Shown here piece after piece: positions 1 through 11,679 of a stretch of 64,000 bases of DNA. A program made the translations under genes and the position numbers. The DNA is from Jaminaea rosea (lineage: Eukaryota; Basidiomycota; Exobasidiomycetes; Microstromatales): positions 186,001 through 250,000 of the forward strand of contig NW_020289993.1 in assembly GCF_003144245.1 (NCBI RefSeq), in the 5' to 3' direction. The notes under the pieces are model-generated. The model ran no database searches, was not told the origin of the DNA, and was given only the letters and a program-made list of their open reading frames with translations. Each line of letters starts with the position of its first letter. Positions within the stretch are counted from its first letter, which is position 1.

Positions 1-1325
1 GCCCTCAACTTGCTTCATGTACTCTGCCACCTTGGATGAGTCCTTGCCGTGCTTCTCGGCGACGGCCTCGTTAAAGGTCATGAGCTTGCAGCCGTCCATC
101 CATTCCTTCTCCACCTTGTCGACCTCACCGCCCACCTTGCCCTCCGCCTCTGCCTTGGCCAGCGCCTCAGCCAGAGAGGGGGTCCCCTCTGGCAGGTCGT
201 ACGCACCACGGATGAATTCGTGGTCACGCACGTCGATGTTCGACGAGATGAGCTTGCCTGACTCAGAGTCCGTGCGGGCGATGACGAGGTTCGAGGAGCC
301 GAGGATGTCCCATGCGAGGCGGGTAGCGTTGAGGCGGTTGACGTGCTCAGATGTGGGCACAAGGACCTTGCCTGCTTGGTGACCGCACTGCGGGCGAGCA
401 GTAGAGTACTGAAAGAGTCAGCTCTGCCTGTATGCCGAACAAATTGATCTGCTCCACGCCGCACTGCACTACGCACCTTTTTGCCTCCGTGCAACTGGTC
501 CTCCAAATGAATGCCCGCAGCTCCATTCTCAGCAAAGAGCTTTGCCAGCTTCATGACGGTAGTCAGACCTCCGTGCCCCGTGTCCGCATCAGCGATGATT
601 GGCCTCAGATAGTCGACCCAAGGGGTGCTCTCCTTCTGGCTCTTGCTCATCTTTGCCCTGTTGTCCCAATGCTTCCTGTCGTGGTGGAGCTGAGCCTTGA
701 AAAGGCGCTGAACCTGGTTGGGAACAGTGTTGTAGGGGTAGTCGGCAAGATCGGGGCCTGTCTCATTGTTGCAAGTGGTGAGGACAGACGAGCAAGCCCA
801 ACCGGATACGTAGGTGACTTCCTGGTTGTAGGCCATCTGGGACTGTTGTACCGGGTCGATTGCGCCCATTGTGTGGACTGGCTCGCCCTTGCTGAAGCGA
901 TGACGCAGGAGGGACCAAAGCTTGTCTGCCATGAGAGAGGACTGCGGTGGGGTAGCGGGCATGGATCCGCGCTTGGCTACCACCGAGGCGGCAGTGTAAG
1001 GGCGCTTGATGCCTGCGAAACGCGGCGAGTCGAAGAACTTCTGGACCTCATCGACTGCGCGTTGGATGTCTGCCGCCTCTTCCTCTGCATTGGGTGGTTG
1101 CAGACGGAGAGGAGTAGGGGATGGGAAAGAGGAGGTTGAAGCGACGTTCTTGACGCTGGAAAGCGACGAGGGCTCGTAGCGGGATGACGAGGTAGACATG
1201 CTGCGTGATGCTGCTGCTGCTGAGATGGCGAGAGTGGAGCGTGCGCTGGTGGACCTACGAGCTGCTGATGAGGCGACGCTCGACGATGAGCGTGACGCTG
1301 TAGTCAAGAGATGACGGAGGGCCAT
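1..1325 (-). CDS. mclA: Mitochondrial 2-methylisocitrate lyase, 5' part (runs off left edge)
   Basis: Exons 477-1325 and <1-387, intron 388-476. Isocitrate-lyase superfamily enzyme that splits 2-methylisocitrate into pyruvate and succinate, the last step of the mitochondrial methylcitrate cycle for propionyl-CoA. The first ~45 residues are Ser/Arg/Ala-rich and almost free of acidic residues, like a matrix presequence. Then come EPVHTMGAIDPVQ, SGWACSSVLT, YNTVPNQVQRL and ADADTGHGG. The catalytic loop is split by the intron: GGKK, then CGHQAGKVLVPT. These variants fit fungal methylisocitrate lyases better than the glyoxysomal isocitrate lyase, which lacks a presequence; that choice is made from memory of the families, without alignment. 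The ATG at 1325 is preferred; a GC-poor non-ATG codon lies 9 nt upstream. The C-terminal part is outside the window. Confidence 0.85.
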
Positions 1326-2451
1326 GTCTAACAATGTCAGCTTGGCCTGAGATATCCTCTGATGGGTCGAAAGACAAGACGACGAGGCAGTAACGAGAGC
1401 TTCTTGATCTTTGATGGGCGGCTCTCATTGCAGCAGCACCACATTCATGCAACAACCGCCCTCTCCGCACCGGCTCTCCGCTTCACGCGCCTCTCTACGC
1501 CGACGGACTGCCGGCAGAGCGCCAGACTCGATTCGTCCGCTCAAGGCCGCTCCTTGACTCGCCACGAGGTGCGGCCAAGGCGGGCGCAACCTTCAAGCCA
1601 CACTTCGAAGCGCGCCTCGCAATCACAATCACAACACCTGGCTGGCTGTATTCTCGTTGTATTTGACATGTTGAGTCGAGTCGATCGTGCGAGAAGGAGA
1701 GAAGAACAGTGGGCTGTGTATAGCGACAAGAATGGCAACAGAGCGCCAGACCGAGACCGCGTGCGTTGAGTGAGCGTAGGTGTGCGACGTGGATGTGCGT
1801 GCCCATCACCTTCGCTACCCGCTGACGTCTTGCGAAGGCTGGTTGCACTGCAGGTCAGCGAGACGATGGACGAGGGTGAAGGGGGAATGGAGACAAGGAG
1901 ATGGAGGGAGAGCATAAAGAGTGGCTAGGGTGGGCGGGTACCGAAGGCTATTGGCGATTGATGGGAGGCAATGTTCTGTTGTGCGGCGGCGAGAGGGTCG
2001 CAGGTGGAGCCAGCTGTTCGAAGACGAGGGCGAAATTGATGCGCAATGGACACAGACTTGGCTGAAGTTAGCCGTGAGCACCGACAGGCTAGCCGCAGCG
2101 GTTGATCAGCAAACCAAATTGAGGGGTGTCGCTCCTCGCCCTCCCGCCCTTCTGTCTGGATCGATGCGCGAGCTTGCCGTAGCACTGCCCTGCTGCAAGC
2201 GCCTTCAATTGGAGAAAGTGGATGTTTGAGGATCATAGAGGTCGTGCGGGTGGGTGTAGGACAAGCAGCTGCCAGCAGGCCACCGGTCTCCGAGTGGCTG
2301 CGAGACTGCCAGCGAGCCCATGTATCATAACGTGAAAGTCGAGAGTCCATGCTTTGAAGATAGTCGAATAGAGGAGAGATCATTTGAGTCGGCCAGCCGG
2401 TGACGCTTTTACCTGAAAGAACACGCAGCATCGTGTCCAATCGGGTCGTGC
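1326..2451. other. Intergenic, 5' region of methylisocitrate lyase
   Basis: About 1.1 kb between the start of the lyase gene and the end of ROT1, both on the minus strand. The open frames here have biased, low-complexity translations without family resemblance. It should hold the lyase promoter and 5' UTR and the ROT1 3' UTR. No RNA gene or TATA box stood out. Confidence 0.6.
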
Positions 2452-3388
2452 TCAATCGTACGCTCCCACCGAGTTGAGCACCTCCTCATGCAGCTGTACG
2501 GTAGGCAGCATAGTCGGCGGCCTGTTGATCAAATACATGATCGCTTTTGGCGTCCCTGCAGTGCCCGTACCATCGTCCTCAAACATCTTCATCGCATACG
2601 CTGATCCGGCGATGTTGGCGTAGCCCGTCGACGACTCGAGGTAATTGAACCACTGCGGGATGAGCTCAAATCTGCGAGGAAGGGACGGAGGGATATGTAG
2701 TGGGTCAGCGAGCGAGCTACGACGGGGAGGAACAAAGGTGCGGCTAGGCATCGGCACCGCAAACTGTACGCACTGGTTGTACGAGTAAATCTGGGTACTC
2801 TGCGCAGCGCAAGGGTCCATGACTTGCACGTAGCCGTCGGGAGCGTAAGGGGTGAGGGAGAGAGACCCGTTGGCGTTGTTGGTGAAGGTGCCGTGTTGCC
2901 ATGTCAGAGCGGCCGTGAAGCAGCGATTTGACGAGGCTAATGGCAAGGGAGCAAGGTAAGTAAAGGTAAGACAGAACAGAGAGAGGTGTGAGTGAATTGC
3001 TGAGTGGAAGGACGACCGACGTTCGTTGCTCACGATTAGATGTGAAGCGGAATTGACTCGTCTCGAAATGACCACCAGTAGGCAGATCCTCGATGAAGGA
3101 GTAAGAAATACCGCCTGATGTGGGAATGGTGAAATTCTTCTCAATTGGGTTGAAGAAGTCCTGACGGCGGCAACGAGAGAACAACGAGCACGTCAGCTGT
3201 ATGATCATGGTACAACGCAGGGAGAGGTGGCCCGCAGCACTCACCAGCCCAGTCAAGACCTTGCCGCTCCCACTCGCCCACGTCCCCGTCAGACCAGTAA
3301 CATTCTGCGCCTGCGCTGCGCCGGTCGAGGCCAGCGTCGCGACGGCGAGTACCGCGCATGCTGCGAGAGAGGTGACGCTGCTCATCAT
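2452..3388 (-). CDS. ROT1: ROT1-like ER chaperone
   Basis: Four exons: 3245-3388, 3034-3160, 2774-2936, 2452-2671; 217 aa. Rot1 is an ER protein that helps fold secretory proteins and is needed for beta-1,6-glucan and normal cell walls. Family hallmarks are present in order: signal peptide (residues 1-28, ending GAAQAQ), LTGTWASGSGKVLTG, FFNPIEKNFTIP, GGISYSFIEDG-like segment, TAALTWQHGTF, a run ending YNQ, FELIPQWFN and RPPTMLPT. Splicing restores the expected SNPSSNRCFTAAL and YNQFELIP junctions. The ATG at 3388 begins right at the signal peptide; the frame is open upstream to 3532 but that part is low-complexity. Yeast Rot1 ends in a membrane anchor; here the frame stops at VLNSVGAYD without one, so either the anchor is absent or a 3' exon was missed. 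Confidence 0.88.
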
Positions 3389-5406
3389 CGTCCGTCTGGC
3401 CGGGCGACGGCGATGTGATGATGGACGGGTCGTTGAGGAATGCTGGAGTTGCTGCGCTGCTTTTGAGGTCGTGGCTCTTGACGATGACGACGAAGAGGAA
3501 GAGGGGGAAGAGAAGAGAGAGGAGGCGAGCATGATTTGCTCTGCGCTATGATTCGAGGATAGGGGAACCGGTTGCGATGAAGTCTAGCAGGTGATGGGGT
3601 ATCGATGATGATGTGCGGGTGCGACTTGGACAGCGAAAGTCGAGGGGTGGCGAGCCTTTTGCTGGCTCAAGACGCTTCAAATAGCAGTGTTGGTGAAGAT
3701 AAAGGGGAAGCTCGAACACGAGCAGTTCGTGATGCCAGCTGTCTCGTTGGTTTTGGTGGTGATGGTTGCGTTGGTTGGGTAGTGGTGGTAATGATCGTGC
3801 TCGTTGTTCGATCGACGATTGATTCGGGTTTGGCAAAAGGAGGCAAGGGCGCCCGCTCACCTCCCTCGCTCCCTCGCCGCCTGCTGCCTTGCCTCGCTCG
3901 CAACTTGCAGCTCTCAGAGGGGGCGCGGCGGTGTAGGGCTCTTGCCCGGCATCAAAGCAGTCACGCTCTTGACAGGGCCCAGCTCACGCTCGCCGCCTGC
4001 ATCCGCACGCCAGCCAGTCCGGGCTCGACGACTCTTCCTCGCCCTCGCTTTGCCGTGTTTGGCTGACCGCTGCCGCCCATCGCCGCCAAAAGATCAAGAA
4101 CGCCGGGCGTCCACCGACCCACCCCCTACTGCCTGGCCCGCATACGAGAAGCCACCCACGGACGTCAGCATATTCCATTTACAGAGTGGCATCACATCGC
4201 GTCGCATATCGAGGGCTGTCGAGGTGAGGCGAGCGATAAACGGTCCAGCGTGGCGATGAGGAAAATGAAGCCGCGGAATAGAGGAAGAGAGGAGCGGGGA
4301 CTGAAGGCATCGACTCGTATCGTGTCGAATTAGACGAAGAGAGTGGGTGAAAGCGTTGTCACTTGCTGCTACCCGCCATTGCTGGGCAAGTCGAGTACAG
4401 CTAACCGCTGCTCTCCACCGGATGACCATGATATTCGCGATGTGAGCTCGCCATGAGAGCACAAGAGTGGGTCACAGACATCGTGATCTTAAGTACTTGA
4501 GCTAAAGTGTGAGCCACGACTCTCTTCAACGATGAAGATTCGGATCACGACAGGCTCTCTCGCTCGGTAGATCGGCGACTTGTCAAATGTGCGCGAGAAC
4601 AAAGGAAGGACGAGTCGACGAGCTTGACGAGACGACAGCTGGTGTAGCAGCTCCGGACGAGGGAGAAGGCTGGGTGTGATGGCATGGTCACACCTCGCGC
4701 CGTGTCGCGAATGTCGATCTGTCACTCTCGCCCCTTGGTCACCAAACAAGCACCAAGTTAAGCTTTCTCGTAGCACCCTCCCCCCCTAGCCAGGCTAGCT
4801 CAATGTGGTGCAAGCGCCACGCGTTGGAGAGCTTGAGGCGGCTCGATTGAGCCTTGACCCTCTTGGGCGCTGACTGCTCGCTGTTCGATGAGAGGCTTGT
4901 GGAAGCCCTCGCTTGCTCAACGGGGTGCGTCTTGCGTCTGCTTGCTTGCCTTGACTCCTCGCTCGCCCGCCCTCTGCCCCCCCGTCTCTCTCCGCCCTGA
5001 AGTCAAGTCAATGAATTGAGTTGCACTGCGTCGCGCTGCCCCGCCCGCCTGACGCCCTGCCTGCTTGCTGCTTGCTGCTACCTGCTACGGAGCTACTACC
5101 TTTCCATTTTAGCCCCCATCTCTCTCCTCGACCCACGCTACTCAATACCCCTACATAACCATCTCCCTCCTAACATCAGCTTTTGCTGAACCCCTCCCTC
5201 CCTCTTTACCCCCTCGTTCTATACCTACCCCTGTTTAGCCTTGCAAGCGCCTAGTTGCGCTATCCCACGCTCTTTATCCAAATTGCTCCTCACCGCAACG
5301 CGTTGGGCGCTACCGATCCGACGAACGCTCCCATCGACTTCACCTTCGGCCTCCCTTCTTTCTCTTCCTCAAGCTATCCCGCCTCGTCACAGCTTTTCTC
5401 GCATCG
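3389..5406. other. Intergenic, divergent promoter region
   Basis: About 2 kb between ROT1 (minus) and the membrane protein at 5407 (plus). The open frames are Ser/Arg/Pro-rich and unconvincing. The last ~300 nt before 5407 are strongly pyrimidine-rich, typical of a fungal leader. A 13-nt palindrome (CTAGCC-A-GGCTAG) lies at 4786-4798. Nothing else recognised. Confidence 0.55.
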
Positions 5407-7623
5407 ATGAGCGGCCTGACACGCCACGGTGGTCGCCGCCTTCACAGCGCCGGTATGGCAGCCGCCGCGGCCGCCGCCGGTGGCTCCCTCGAGTCACGCG
5501 CCGCCCCTTCTCCTCTCGCCGTGACCCTTTCTGATGACATCAAATCATGCTCCCCCATGACCGTCACGTGGGATGCGTCCAAAGGACAGGCGCCCTGGAC
5601 GATCACCGTGGCCCCCGTCAACCAACTCCCCGTATCCGTAACGATCCCCACAGCCTCATCTTCCTCCTCGCAATGGCAGTGGAATGTCCCCAACTACCCC
5701 GACTCACTCAACGTCATCGTCGCCGTATCCGACGCCACAGGAGCGGTCGCAGGCACGTCCTCCTTCTCCAGAATTGCAACGTCCAGCTCCTCATGCTCAG
5801 CCCCTGCTTCGGATCTGGACTTCGTCTGGTTCCCCCGATCAGAGAAGGCGATTCCTCAGGAGTGTGGATCGTGGGAAATTCAGTGGCAGGTCGACTCCTC
5901 AAACAGCGGCATCACTCCACCAGTGCAATTCGTCGTCCTCGCTGAGCGAATGGTTCCACTGCAGTATGCGGCGGGAATTCGCGATACCAGCTGGAACTTC
6001 CCCGTCGTGCTGCCCAGCGGGACCGACTTTGTCATTGTTGCGTTGGATGATGGCAAGTCCGGCACAGGAGGCGTGGGAGAACAGTACACAGTTGGGTCCA
6101 GGCCGACGAAGTGCACCGCGAACGCAAACGTCACAGCTAGCCCAGGATTGGTGGCCGCAAAGTCGATTGGTAGCGCCGTCGCCGCTTCCTCGTCAGCTAC
6201 GGCGTCGTCTTCCTCCGCGTCATCGTCGCGCACTGGATCCCACCACAACTCCACCAAATCTGGCGCCGTTGCCGCAACGCCTACATCCAGCAATAGCAGC
6301 TCTTCCTCCAAAAATGCCGCCGACGACTCATCATCTTCCTCTTCCTCCTCAAATGGTGGCGCAATCGCGGGCGCAGTAGTCGGCTGCCTCCTCGCGGCGG
6401 CAATCGTTGCGGGCCTCTTCATCTTCTGGCGACGCCGCAAAACAGCCAATGGCGGTGGATCGAACGGTCGCTCTGGCTGGCCTGCTGCGGAGGTTATGCC
6501 CTGGAAGTGGGAGGTAGTAGACGATGAGAAACGCAATGGCAATGGTGGTGAGGGGCCCTCCGACGATGGGCACCATGGAGGCGGCGCTGCGGCTGGTGCT
6601 GCTGCGGCTGGCGCCGGTAGCTCTTTCGCAGTCCATCACGTCCGCAAAGCCTCGGGCGCAAACATGGACCCAACCTACGCCTACGCCGCCTCGGGCACCG
6701 ATGCTGGCTCGCAAGGACACCACGTCTCGAAGCCTTCCTTGTCATCTCGCAACATCTACTCGGTGGTTCCGGACGAGGCTCTCTTCCCTCCTCCTGGGCC
6801 CGCATCGTCGCATCACCATCAGAGTTGGGATGAGCCTTCACAGCAGCGCGGTCGGCAACGCGAAGTCTCTTCTGGGTCAAGCAGTGTCGAAGGACGCCCG
6901 CCGCGACCGCCCGTGGCTAAGGTGGTGCCTGACTCTATGCTCTTTCCTCCACCACCGCCCGCATCCGGAGCGGGCACGCCGGTGGGTGGTATTGGGGCTG
7001 GCGTGGGGACATACGCCGCGATGAACAACAGGTCGTACGACTCGGCGCATGGCTCTCCCTCTCTCGCCCCTGGGCAAGTGCTCGGCCGCAACCTCGTTCC
7101 CCGCCAGCCAGCACCCTTCCGTGAGCGAGAACGAGCAGAGGACCCCTTTACCTCGCCAGAACGTCAGCCTTCCACCTCCCAATCACCGCCCCGTCAACCC
7201 GCCTCAACGGCTCCACCCTCCTCATACCCGATCTCAACCTCCATCCACGACCCCTACTCGCACATGTCTCGCATCTACAACGACCCCATAATGGCCGCAA
7301 GGATGGCAGAGCTCGAGCGCGAAGAGCAGGACCGCCGTGCTCAGCTGGACTCTCAAGCAGCTCCGCCTGGTGCGGCTATGATGATGAGCCCTCAGCAGGC
7401 GAGGGAGAGGTCGGGAAGTGGGTCTCAGGCGCCGAGGCTTCCGCCTTTGTTGTATCCGGGTGCGAGGGGAAAGGCTAGTGCGGGTGAGGAGCAGCAGACA
7501 AGCAGCCCTGCGGCCCCCACGGCTCCCACGGCAGGAGGACTGGGCGTGCAGCAGCTCACGCGCAAGCCGTCTAACCGTAGTAGCATGGGGAGCGAGATGG
7601 AGGCGGCGTTGCCTTACCTCTGA
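5407..7623 (+). CDS. Single-pass membrane protein with two extracellular beta-sandwich-like repeats
   Basis: One uninterrupted frame of 738 aa. Residues ~40-130 and ~150-235 look like two copies of a domain starting near a Cys and containing W-x-W/W-x-F, a VAVSDATG or VALDDGKSG type strand and a closing Ser/Thr segment; this pattern is common in basidiomycete cell-surface proteins. A Ser-rich stalk with possible N-glycosylation sites (NVTA, NSTK) follows, then a clear transmembrane helix at about 317-340 followed by WRRRK as stop-transfer signal. The ~400-residue cytoplasmic tail is Pro/Ser/Gly-rich, with two repeats of the type VVPDxxLFPPP (near 6760 and 6925) that may be short docking motifs. 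No signal peptide is visible after the ATG at 5407, so an upstream exon may be missing. A surface sensor or adhesion role is inference; the protein is not a named family to me. Confidence 0.75.
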   Translation: MSGLTRHGGRRLHSAGMAAAAAAAGGSLESRAAPSPLAVTLSDDIKSCSPMTVTWDASKGQAPWTITVAPVNQLPVSVTIPTASSSSSQWQWNVPNYPDSLNVIVAVSDATGAVAGTSSFSRIATSSSSCSAPASDLDFVWFPRSEKAIPQECGSWEIQWQVDSSNSGITPPVQFVVLAERMVPLQYAAGIRDTSWNFPVVLPSGTDFVIVALDDGKSGTGGVGEQYTVGSRPTKCTANANVTASPGLVAAKSIGSAVAASSSATASSSSASSSRTGSHHNSTKSGAVAATPTSSNSSSSSKNAADDSSSSSSSSNGGAIAGAVVGCLLAAAIVAGLFIFWRRRKTANGGGSNGRSGWPAAEVMPWKWEVVDDEKRNGNGGEGPSDDGHHGGGAAAGAAAAGAGSSFAVHHVRKASGANMDPTYAYAASGTDAGSQGHHVSKPSLSSRNIYSVVPDEALFPPPGPASSHHHQSWDEPSQQRGRQREVSSGSSSVEGRPPRPPVAKVVPDSMLFPPPPPASGAGTPVGGIGAGVGTYAAMNNRSYDSAHGSPSLAPGQVLGRNLVPRQPAPFRERERAEDPFTSPERQPSTSQSPPRQPASTAPPSSYPISTSIHDPYSHMSRIYNDPIMAARMAELEREEQDRRAQLDSQAAPPGAAMMMSPQQARERSGSGSQAPRLPPLLYPGARGKASAGEEQQTSSPAAPTAPTAGGLGVQQLTRKPSNRSSMGSEMEAALPYL

Positions 7624-8648
7624 TACCACACGTGAACGGGGGAAATGTATGGTGCGACGGCTGGTTTCGTCGCTAGCCTCCTCTTCCCCGCAGCCGGCGT
7701 AGCTTCCCACAGGGACAACGACCAAAAAGCTCTCTTTCGCGTCATTGTACTTCTTCTCTCGTCTCTCTTCGAGCTCACTCCGAGCTTCTCGTCTTCTTCT
7801 GTGTCATTGCGTCATTGCAACATAACCCTCTTTTCGTTTGATGTCATCTCCTCATTTGCTGATGCTCGGATCAATCGTACGCAATCTCGACGGCGGATCT
7901 GTACCGTAGAGCATTCACGGCAAAGCGGTGGACCCTGCTTGAGCCGGGCTCCGGGTCAGATAGAGCGCCTCGCAGCTCGCGGGCAGGCAGTTGCGTCGTC
8001 CTCCTCTGTGTCTGCCAGGCCGGACCGAATCCTGGAGCATTTGGCTCCCGGAGTACCGAATCGTCACTAAATGCAGACTGCCCGTCCAGACGACCCTTGT
8101 CCGTCTACTCGCACTGATCGTCTTTGCTATCCCCCTTTTCCATCGGCACCACCATCGCTAAAATCTCCCAACCTCTCACCTCACCTGCTCGCCGGCCAGA
8201 TTGAGCCAAATCGAGGACGCACCGTCGACGGCTGCTTCCGCCTTCTCTCCGCTCTGAGGTCGGCCCCACACTTTCAGGCGGCCTGTGGAGCTCGAAGCTC
8301 AACGTTCATCCCAACACTCAACTCACGGGCCATCACTACCTTTTCACCCTTTCGAATCGGCCAGACGCCATCGTCAAGACGACTCCGACAGCACTCGCAG
8401 CGCGATCTTCGTCGCAGCTGCTGCTCAGCACTAGCGCGAGGACTTTGTCGTCGCCGCCAGTCGTGCATACAAGGTGGTTCGCGTCCTCGTCCGCATCCTT
8501 TAGCGGTTGGAGCATCCACGGCTTCGCCCGACGCTCACTGCGACGAGACGTAGCTTCATCGCTGTTACCGGTCTTCCGGCCCTTCTCCACCTCCTCACAC
8601 TCCCCGAGTAGTCTCTCCCGCGTGACCGGCTACAAAGCCTGGAAGCCA
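7624..8648. other. Intergenic / 5' region of GPD1
   Basis: Holds the 3' UTR of the membrane protein and the promoter of the glycerol-3-phosphate dehydrogenase. From about 8220 to 8648 the frame leading into the dehydrogenase is open without an in-frame ATG, and its last ~90 codons look like a mitochondrial presequence (see findings). Confidence 0.55.
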
Positions 8649-10027
8649 ATGGCAGGCGACAAGAAGCATCGCTTGGCGATCATTGGGAGCGGCAACTGGG
8701 GCAGCGCCATCGCCAGGATTGCAGGTGAGACAGCGAGAGAGGAGACGAGACGAGGGATAGGCAATGGTGGTGGGAAGCATCGCTGACGTCTGACTCTCGG
8801 CGGCTCGCAGGCGGCAATGTCTCCAAGTTCGGGAACCTCTTCGAGACGGAGGTCAAGATGTACGTCCATGAGGAGGAGGTGAGTTTGCACGCCGTGGCCG
8901 CATGGGGAGGTGCTGTTGCTACCTCGATCTCACTTTGCCCGATCTCTGCGCTGCTCAATCGCAGATCAAAGGCCGCAAGCTGTCCGAGATCATCAATGAG
9001 GAGCACGAGAATGTCAAGTACTTGCCCGGCGTCAAGCTGCCAGAGAACGTCGTAGCTACACCTTCAGCGGTAGAGGCAGCAGAGGGAGCCGATCTGCTCA
9101 TCTTTGTCCTTCCTCATCAGGTGAGCGGGGCGCACGACAGCCTTCAACAATGCTTGCTACACCTCGCTGATACTGCGTCCTCGCCCGCCCCTCGTCGCAG
9201 TTCATCGAGGCAACCTGCAAAGAGCTTCGCGGCCACATCGCAAAGGATGCGCGAGCCATCTCGATGATCAAGGGCGTAGAGGTCAAAAATGGCAATATTC
9301 GCATCTTCGCAGACGTCATCGAGGAGATTCTGGGATGTAGATGCGCTGCGCTCAGTGGAGCCAACATTGCCAACGAGGTGCGTACGAGCAGCGAGAACGG
9401 CGAGGTCCACGATGCTAGTCGTAGACTGACCTCTCAGTCTCGAACGCTCACGCGCAGGTCGCAGAAGACAAGTTCAGCGAGACAACCATCGGCTACAGGC
9501 CAAACGACCTAGCGACCGCCGAGCTCTTCCATAAAGTCTTTGACACACCCCAATTCAAGGTTGGCATGGTCGAAGACGTAGCGGGCGTGTCCCTCTGTGG
9601 CGCCCTGAAGAACGTCGTCGCCATTGCGGCAGGCTTCACAGATGGCTTGGGCTGGGGCTCCAACGCTAAAGCGGCCGTCATGCGCATCGGTTTGATGGAG
9701 ATGAAGCGCTTCTCTGAGGAGTTCTTTCAAGGCGTCAAGCCGGAGACGTTCACCGAGACTTCGGCTGGTATCGCAGACCTTATCACCACTTGCTTCGGTG
9801 GGCGCAACAGGAAATGTGCAGAGGCCTTTGTCAAGACGGGGAAGAGCTTCGAGGTTCTAGAGAAGGAGTTGTTGAATGGGCAGAAGCTGCAGGGTACCGA
9901 GACGGCTAGAGAGGTGCACGAGTTCTTGAAGGCGAGGGGCAAGGTGGAGGAGTATCCGCTGTTCAGGAGCGTGTTTAGCATTGCGTACGAGGGAGAGGGA
10001 GTCAAGGGATTGACGAGTAAGCTCTAG
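8649..10027 (+). CDS. GPD1: NAD-dependent glycerol-3-phosphate dehydrogenase
   Basis: Exons 8649-8724, 8811-8878, 8965-9120, 9201-9377, 9458-10027; 348 aa from the ATG at 8649. It reduces dihydroxyacetone phosphate to glycerol-3-phosphate with NADH, feeding glycerol (osmolyte) and glycerolipid synthesis. Visible: Rossmann motif [56 protein letters not shown], the catalytic-Lys segment [38 protein letters not shown] and [21 protein letters not shown]. Each splice junction joins conserved residues in frame. The frame is also open upstream for more than 350 nt and reads as Arg/Ser-rich, so a longer mitochondrial form may exist. The usual yeast-type N-terminal PTS2 is not apparent. Confidence 0.95.
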
Positions 10028-11274
10028 CGGCGCGAAGACTGCGGGACGATGGGGAGGGTTGAGCAGGAGGGACGAGAGTGAGGGCGATGAGGATTTCGAA
10101 CGGGAACAAACAGTCATCTGGTATCAATGTAGTTCATTATGCGTATGGCCGACGCGCAGATAAGGTGGACGCAGGTGGTGCCAGTCAGACCGAGATCGCG
10201 GCCGAGCTATGCCTACGGTCCGCCCCCTTTCCACTGCGCCCACGTTTCTGCAAATGGCAGCGAAGACACCTTGACAACACTCCACTGGATGCTTCGAAAG
10301 CCTCGGTGCTGACCAAATGTCAGTCAGGGACCTCGAGATCTCAGCCGGGATCCTGGCATGGCTGGGACCTCGAGACACGGCAAGGGCGCCATCATCCGGT
10401 TCTCGGGACCACCTTGCACGGTGCACCGCCTTTTGCGTGTACCCAGCGTGAAGGAACCTCTGCCACACTTTGCTCAAAGATTTGCGAGCGTAATGCGACC
10501 GGCGTCTCCGGTATCTGGTGCTTCTCTCCTTCTGTTCCGTTGTCATAGCCACATCACCCCGGAACGGTGAATGGGTCGAATGGGTCGTCCATTATCAAGC
10601 AGCTGTAGGATGCAGGGAGGATCTGAAGCTTAAAGAGCGGCGAGACGAGGTGGGTGACTATTCACGGGATCATCGGGAAGCAGATGTAGCGTGAGAGGAG
10701 AGCGAGTGCCAGGCAAGAAGTGCGGTACGTTTCATCTAGGAATAGTGGGTCGCTCGATTGATCAGTCAGACGCCGCCGGCGACCATCGTTGTTGGTTCGT
10801 CGGTAGTTCGGCTGCTCCGCTTCTCACAGCCCTCCTCGCGTCCGCTGTGAGATCCAACTTGGTTGCAGACCGAGCTCTCAGCCGTCTCCGCCGAAGGAGG
10901 ACGCAGCACGGCGCGGTTCTCTCGAAGCCTTGCTCTTCTTCGTCCGACCTCGGTGGAGCTCGCGTACCACACATTCTGCAAGGGGAACAGGATGGTGGGA
11001 GCAGAAACTGGTTCGGGAGCGTGCGTGGGATCTCGATAAAATCTTGCGGCGGGCAGGACGGGCAACCAGGCTGATAAAGCTCACATGTCTGGCGATTCAG
11101 ACGGAGAGTGGGAGCGAGAGGCAGGCAAGTCGGCTGGCTGAATTTGGTATGCGCGACTGCGCGTAGGGTAGGTAGCTTGCAAGGGACGCTGGTACTGCCG
11201 TGCGCCGGAGTCACGGTGAATGGTGAGCGACAGGTGAGAAGAGAGCATCCTCATCAAGAAGGAGTGATGAGAAG

Positions 11275-11300
11275 GCTGCTGCTGCTGCTGCTGCTGCTGC
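11275..11300. repeat. (GCT)n microsatellite
   Basis: Uninterrupted run of about 8.7 GCT/CTG units in an intergenic stretch. It reads as poly-Leu or poly-Gln in short open frames that have no other support, so it is taken as non-coding. Confidence 0.9.
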
Positions 11301-11673
11301 CCACGCGTGAATTGCTTGGTCGACGCGCCATTCACGGCCACTCCGATTTTGGCTCTCGACTGGCCTGTCTTCATTGGGTCTTGGATGTGATCGGGTGCAA
11401 CGCGCAGGCCCGCTGCACCCCGTGCTTTTGTTTCGACTGGCGAGCCAGTTCGCACGCTCCACTCTCTCACCGCGACCATTCGACGACTCGCAAGCAGCAG
11501 GCAAGCAAAGCAGAGAGCAATACATGGTTCCAGCTTCGAGCGTGGGTGAATGGGTGAATGAGTGAATGGCTTCGTCAGATGCCGGTGCTCGTTGGCTTCC
11601 CCTCGCCTATGCTAGCGGCGTCTGCTTGGACACGCCTAAGCCGCCACAGCGACATGAGACGAACGACTGGGTG

Positions 11674-11679
11674 TATAAA
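11674..11679 (+). promoter_or_regulatory. TATA box of the seven-helix membrane protein gene
   Basis: TATAAA in the context GTGTATAAAGC, 137 nt before the ATG at 11816, followed by a pyrimidine-rich leader and a CACCACCACC ATGG start context. Position suits a fungal core promoter; function is inferred. Confidence 0.55.

Noticed and set aside
11275-11300. CTG repeat as a poly-Gln or poly-Leu coding tract
   Set aside because: None of the frames through it belongs to a gene with other support.
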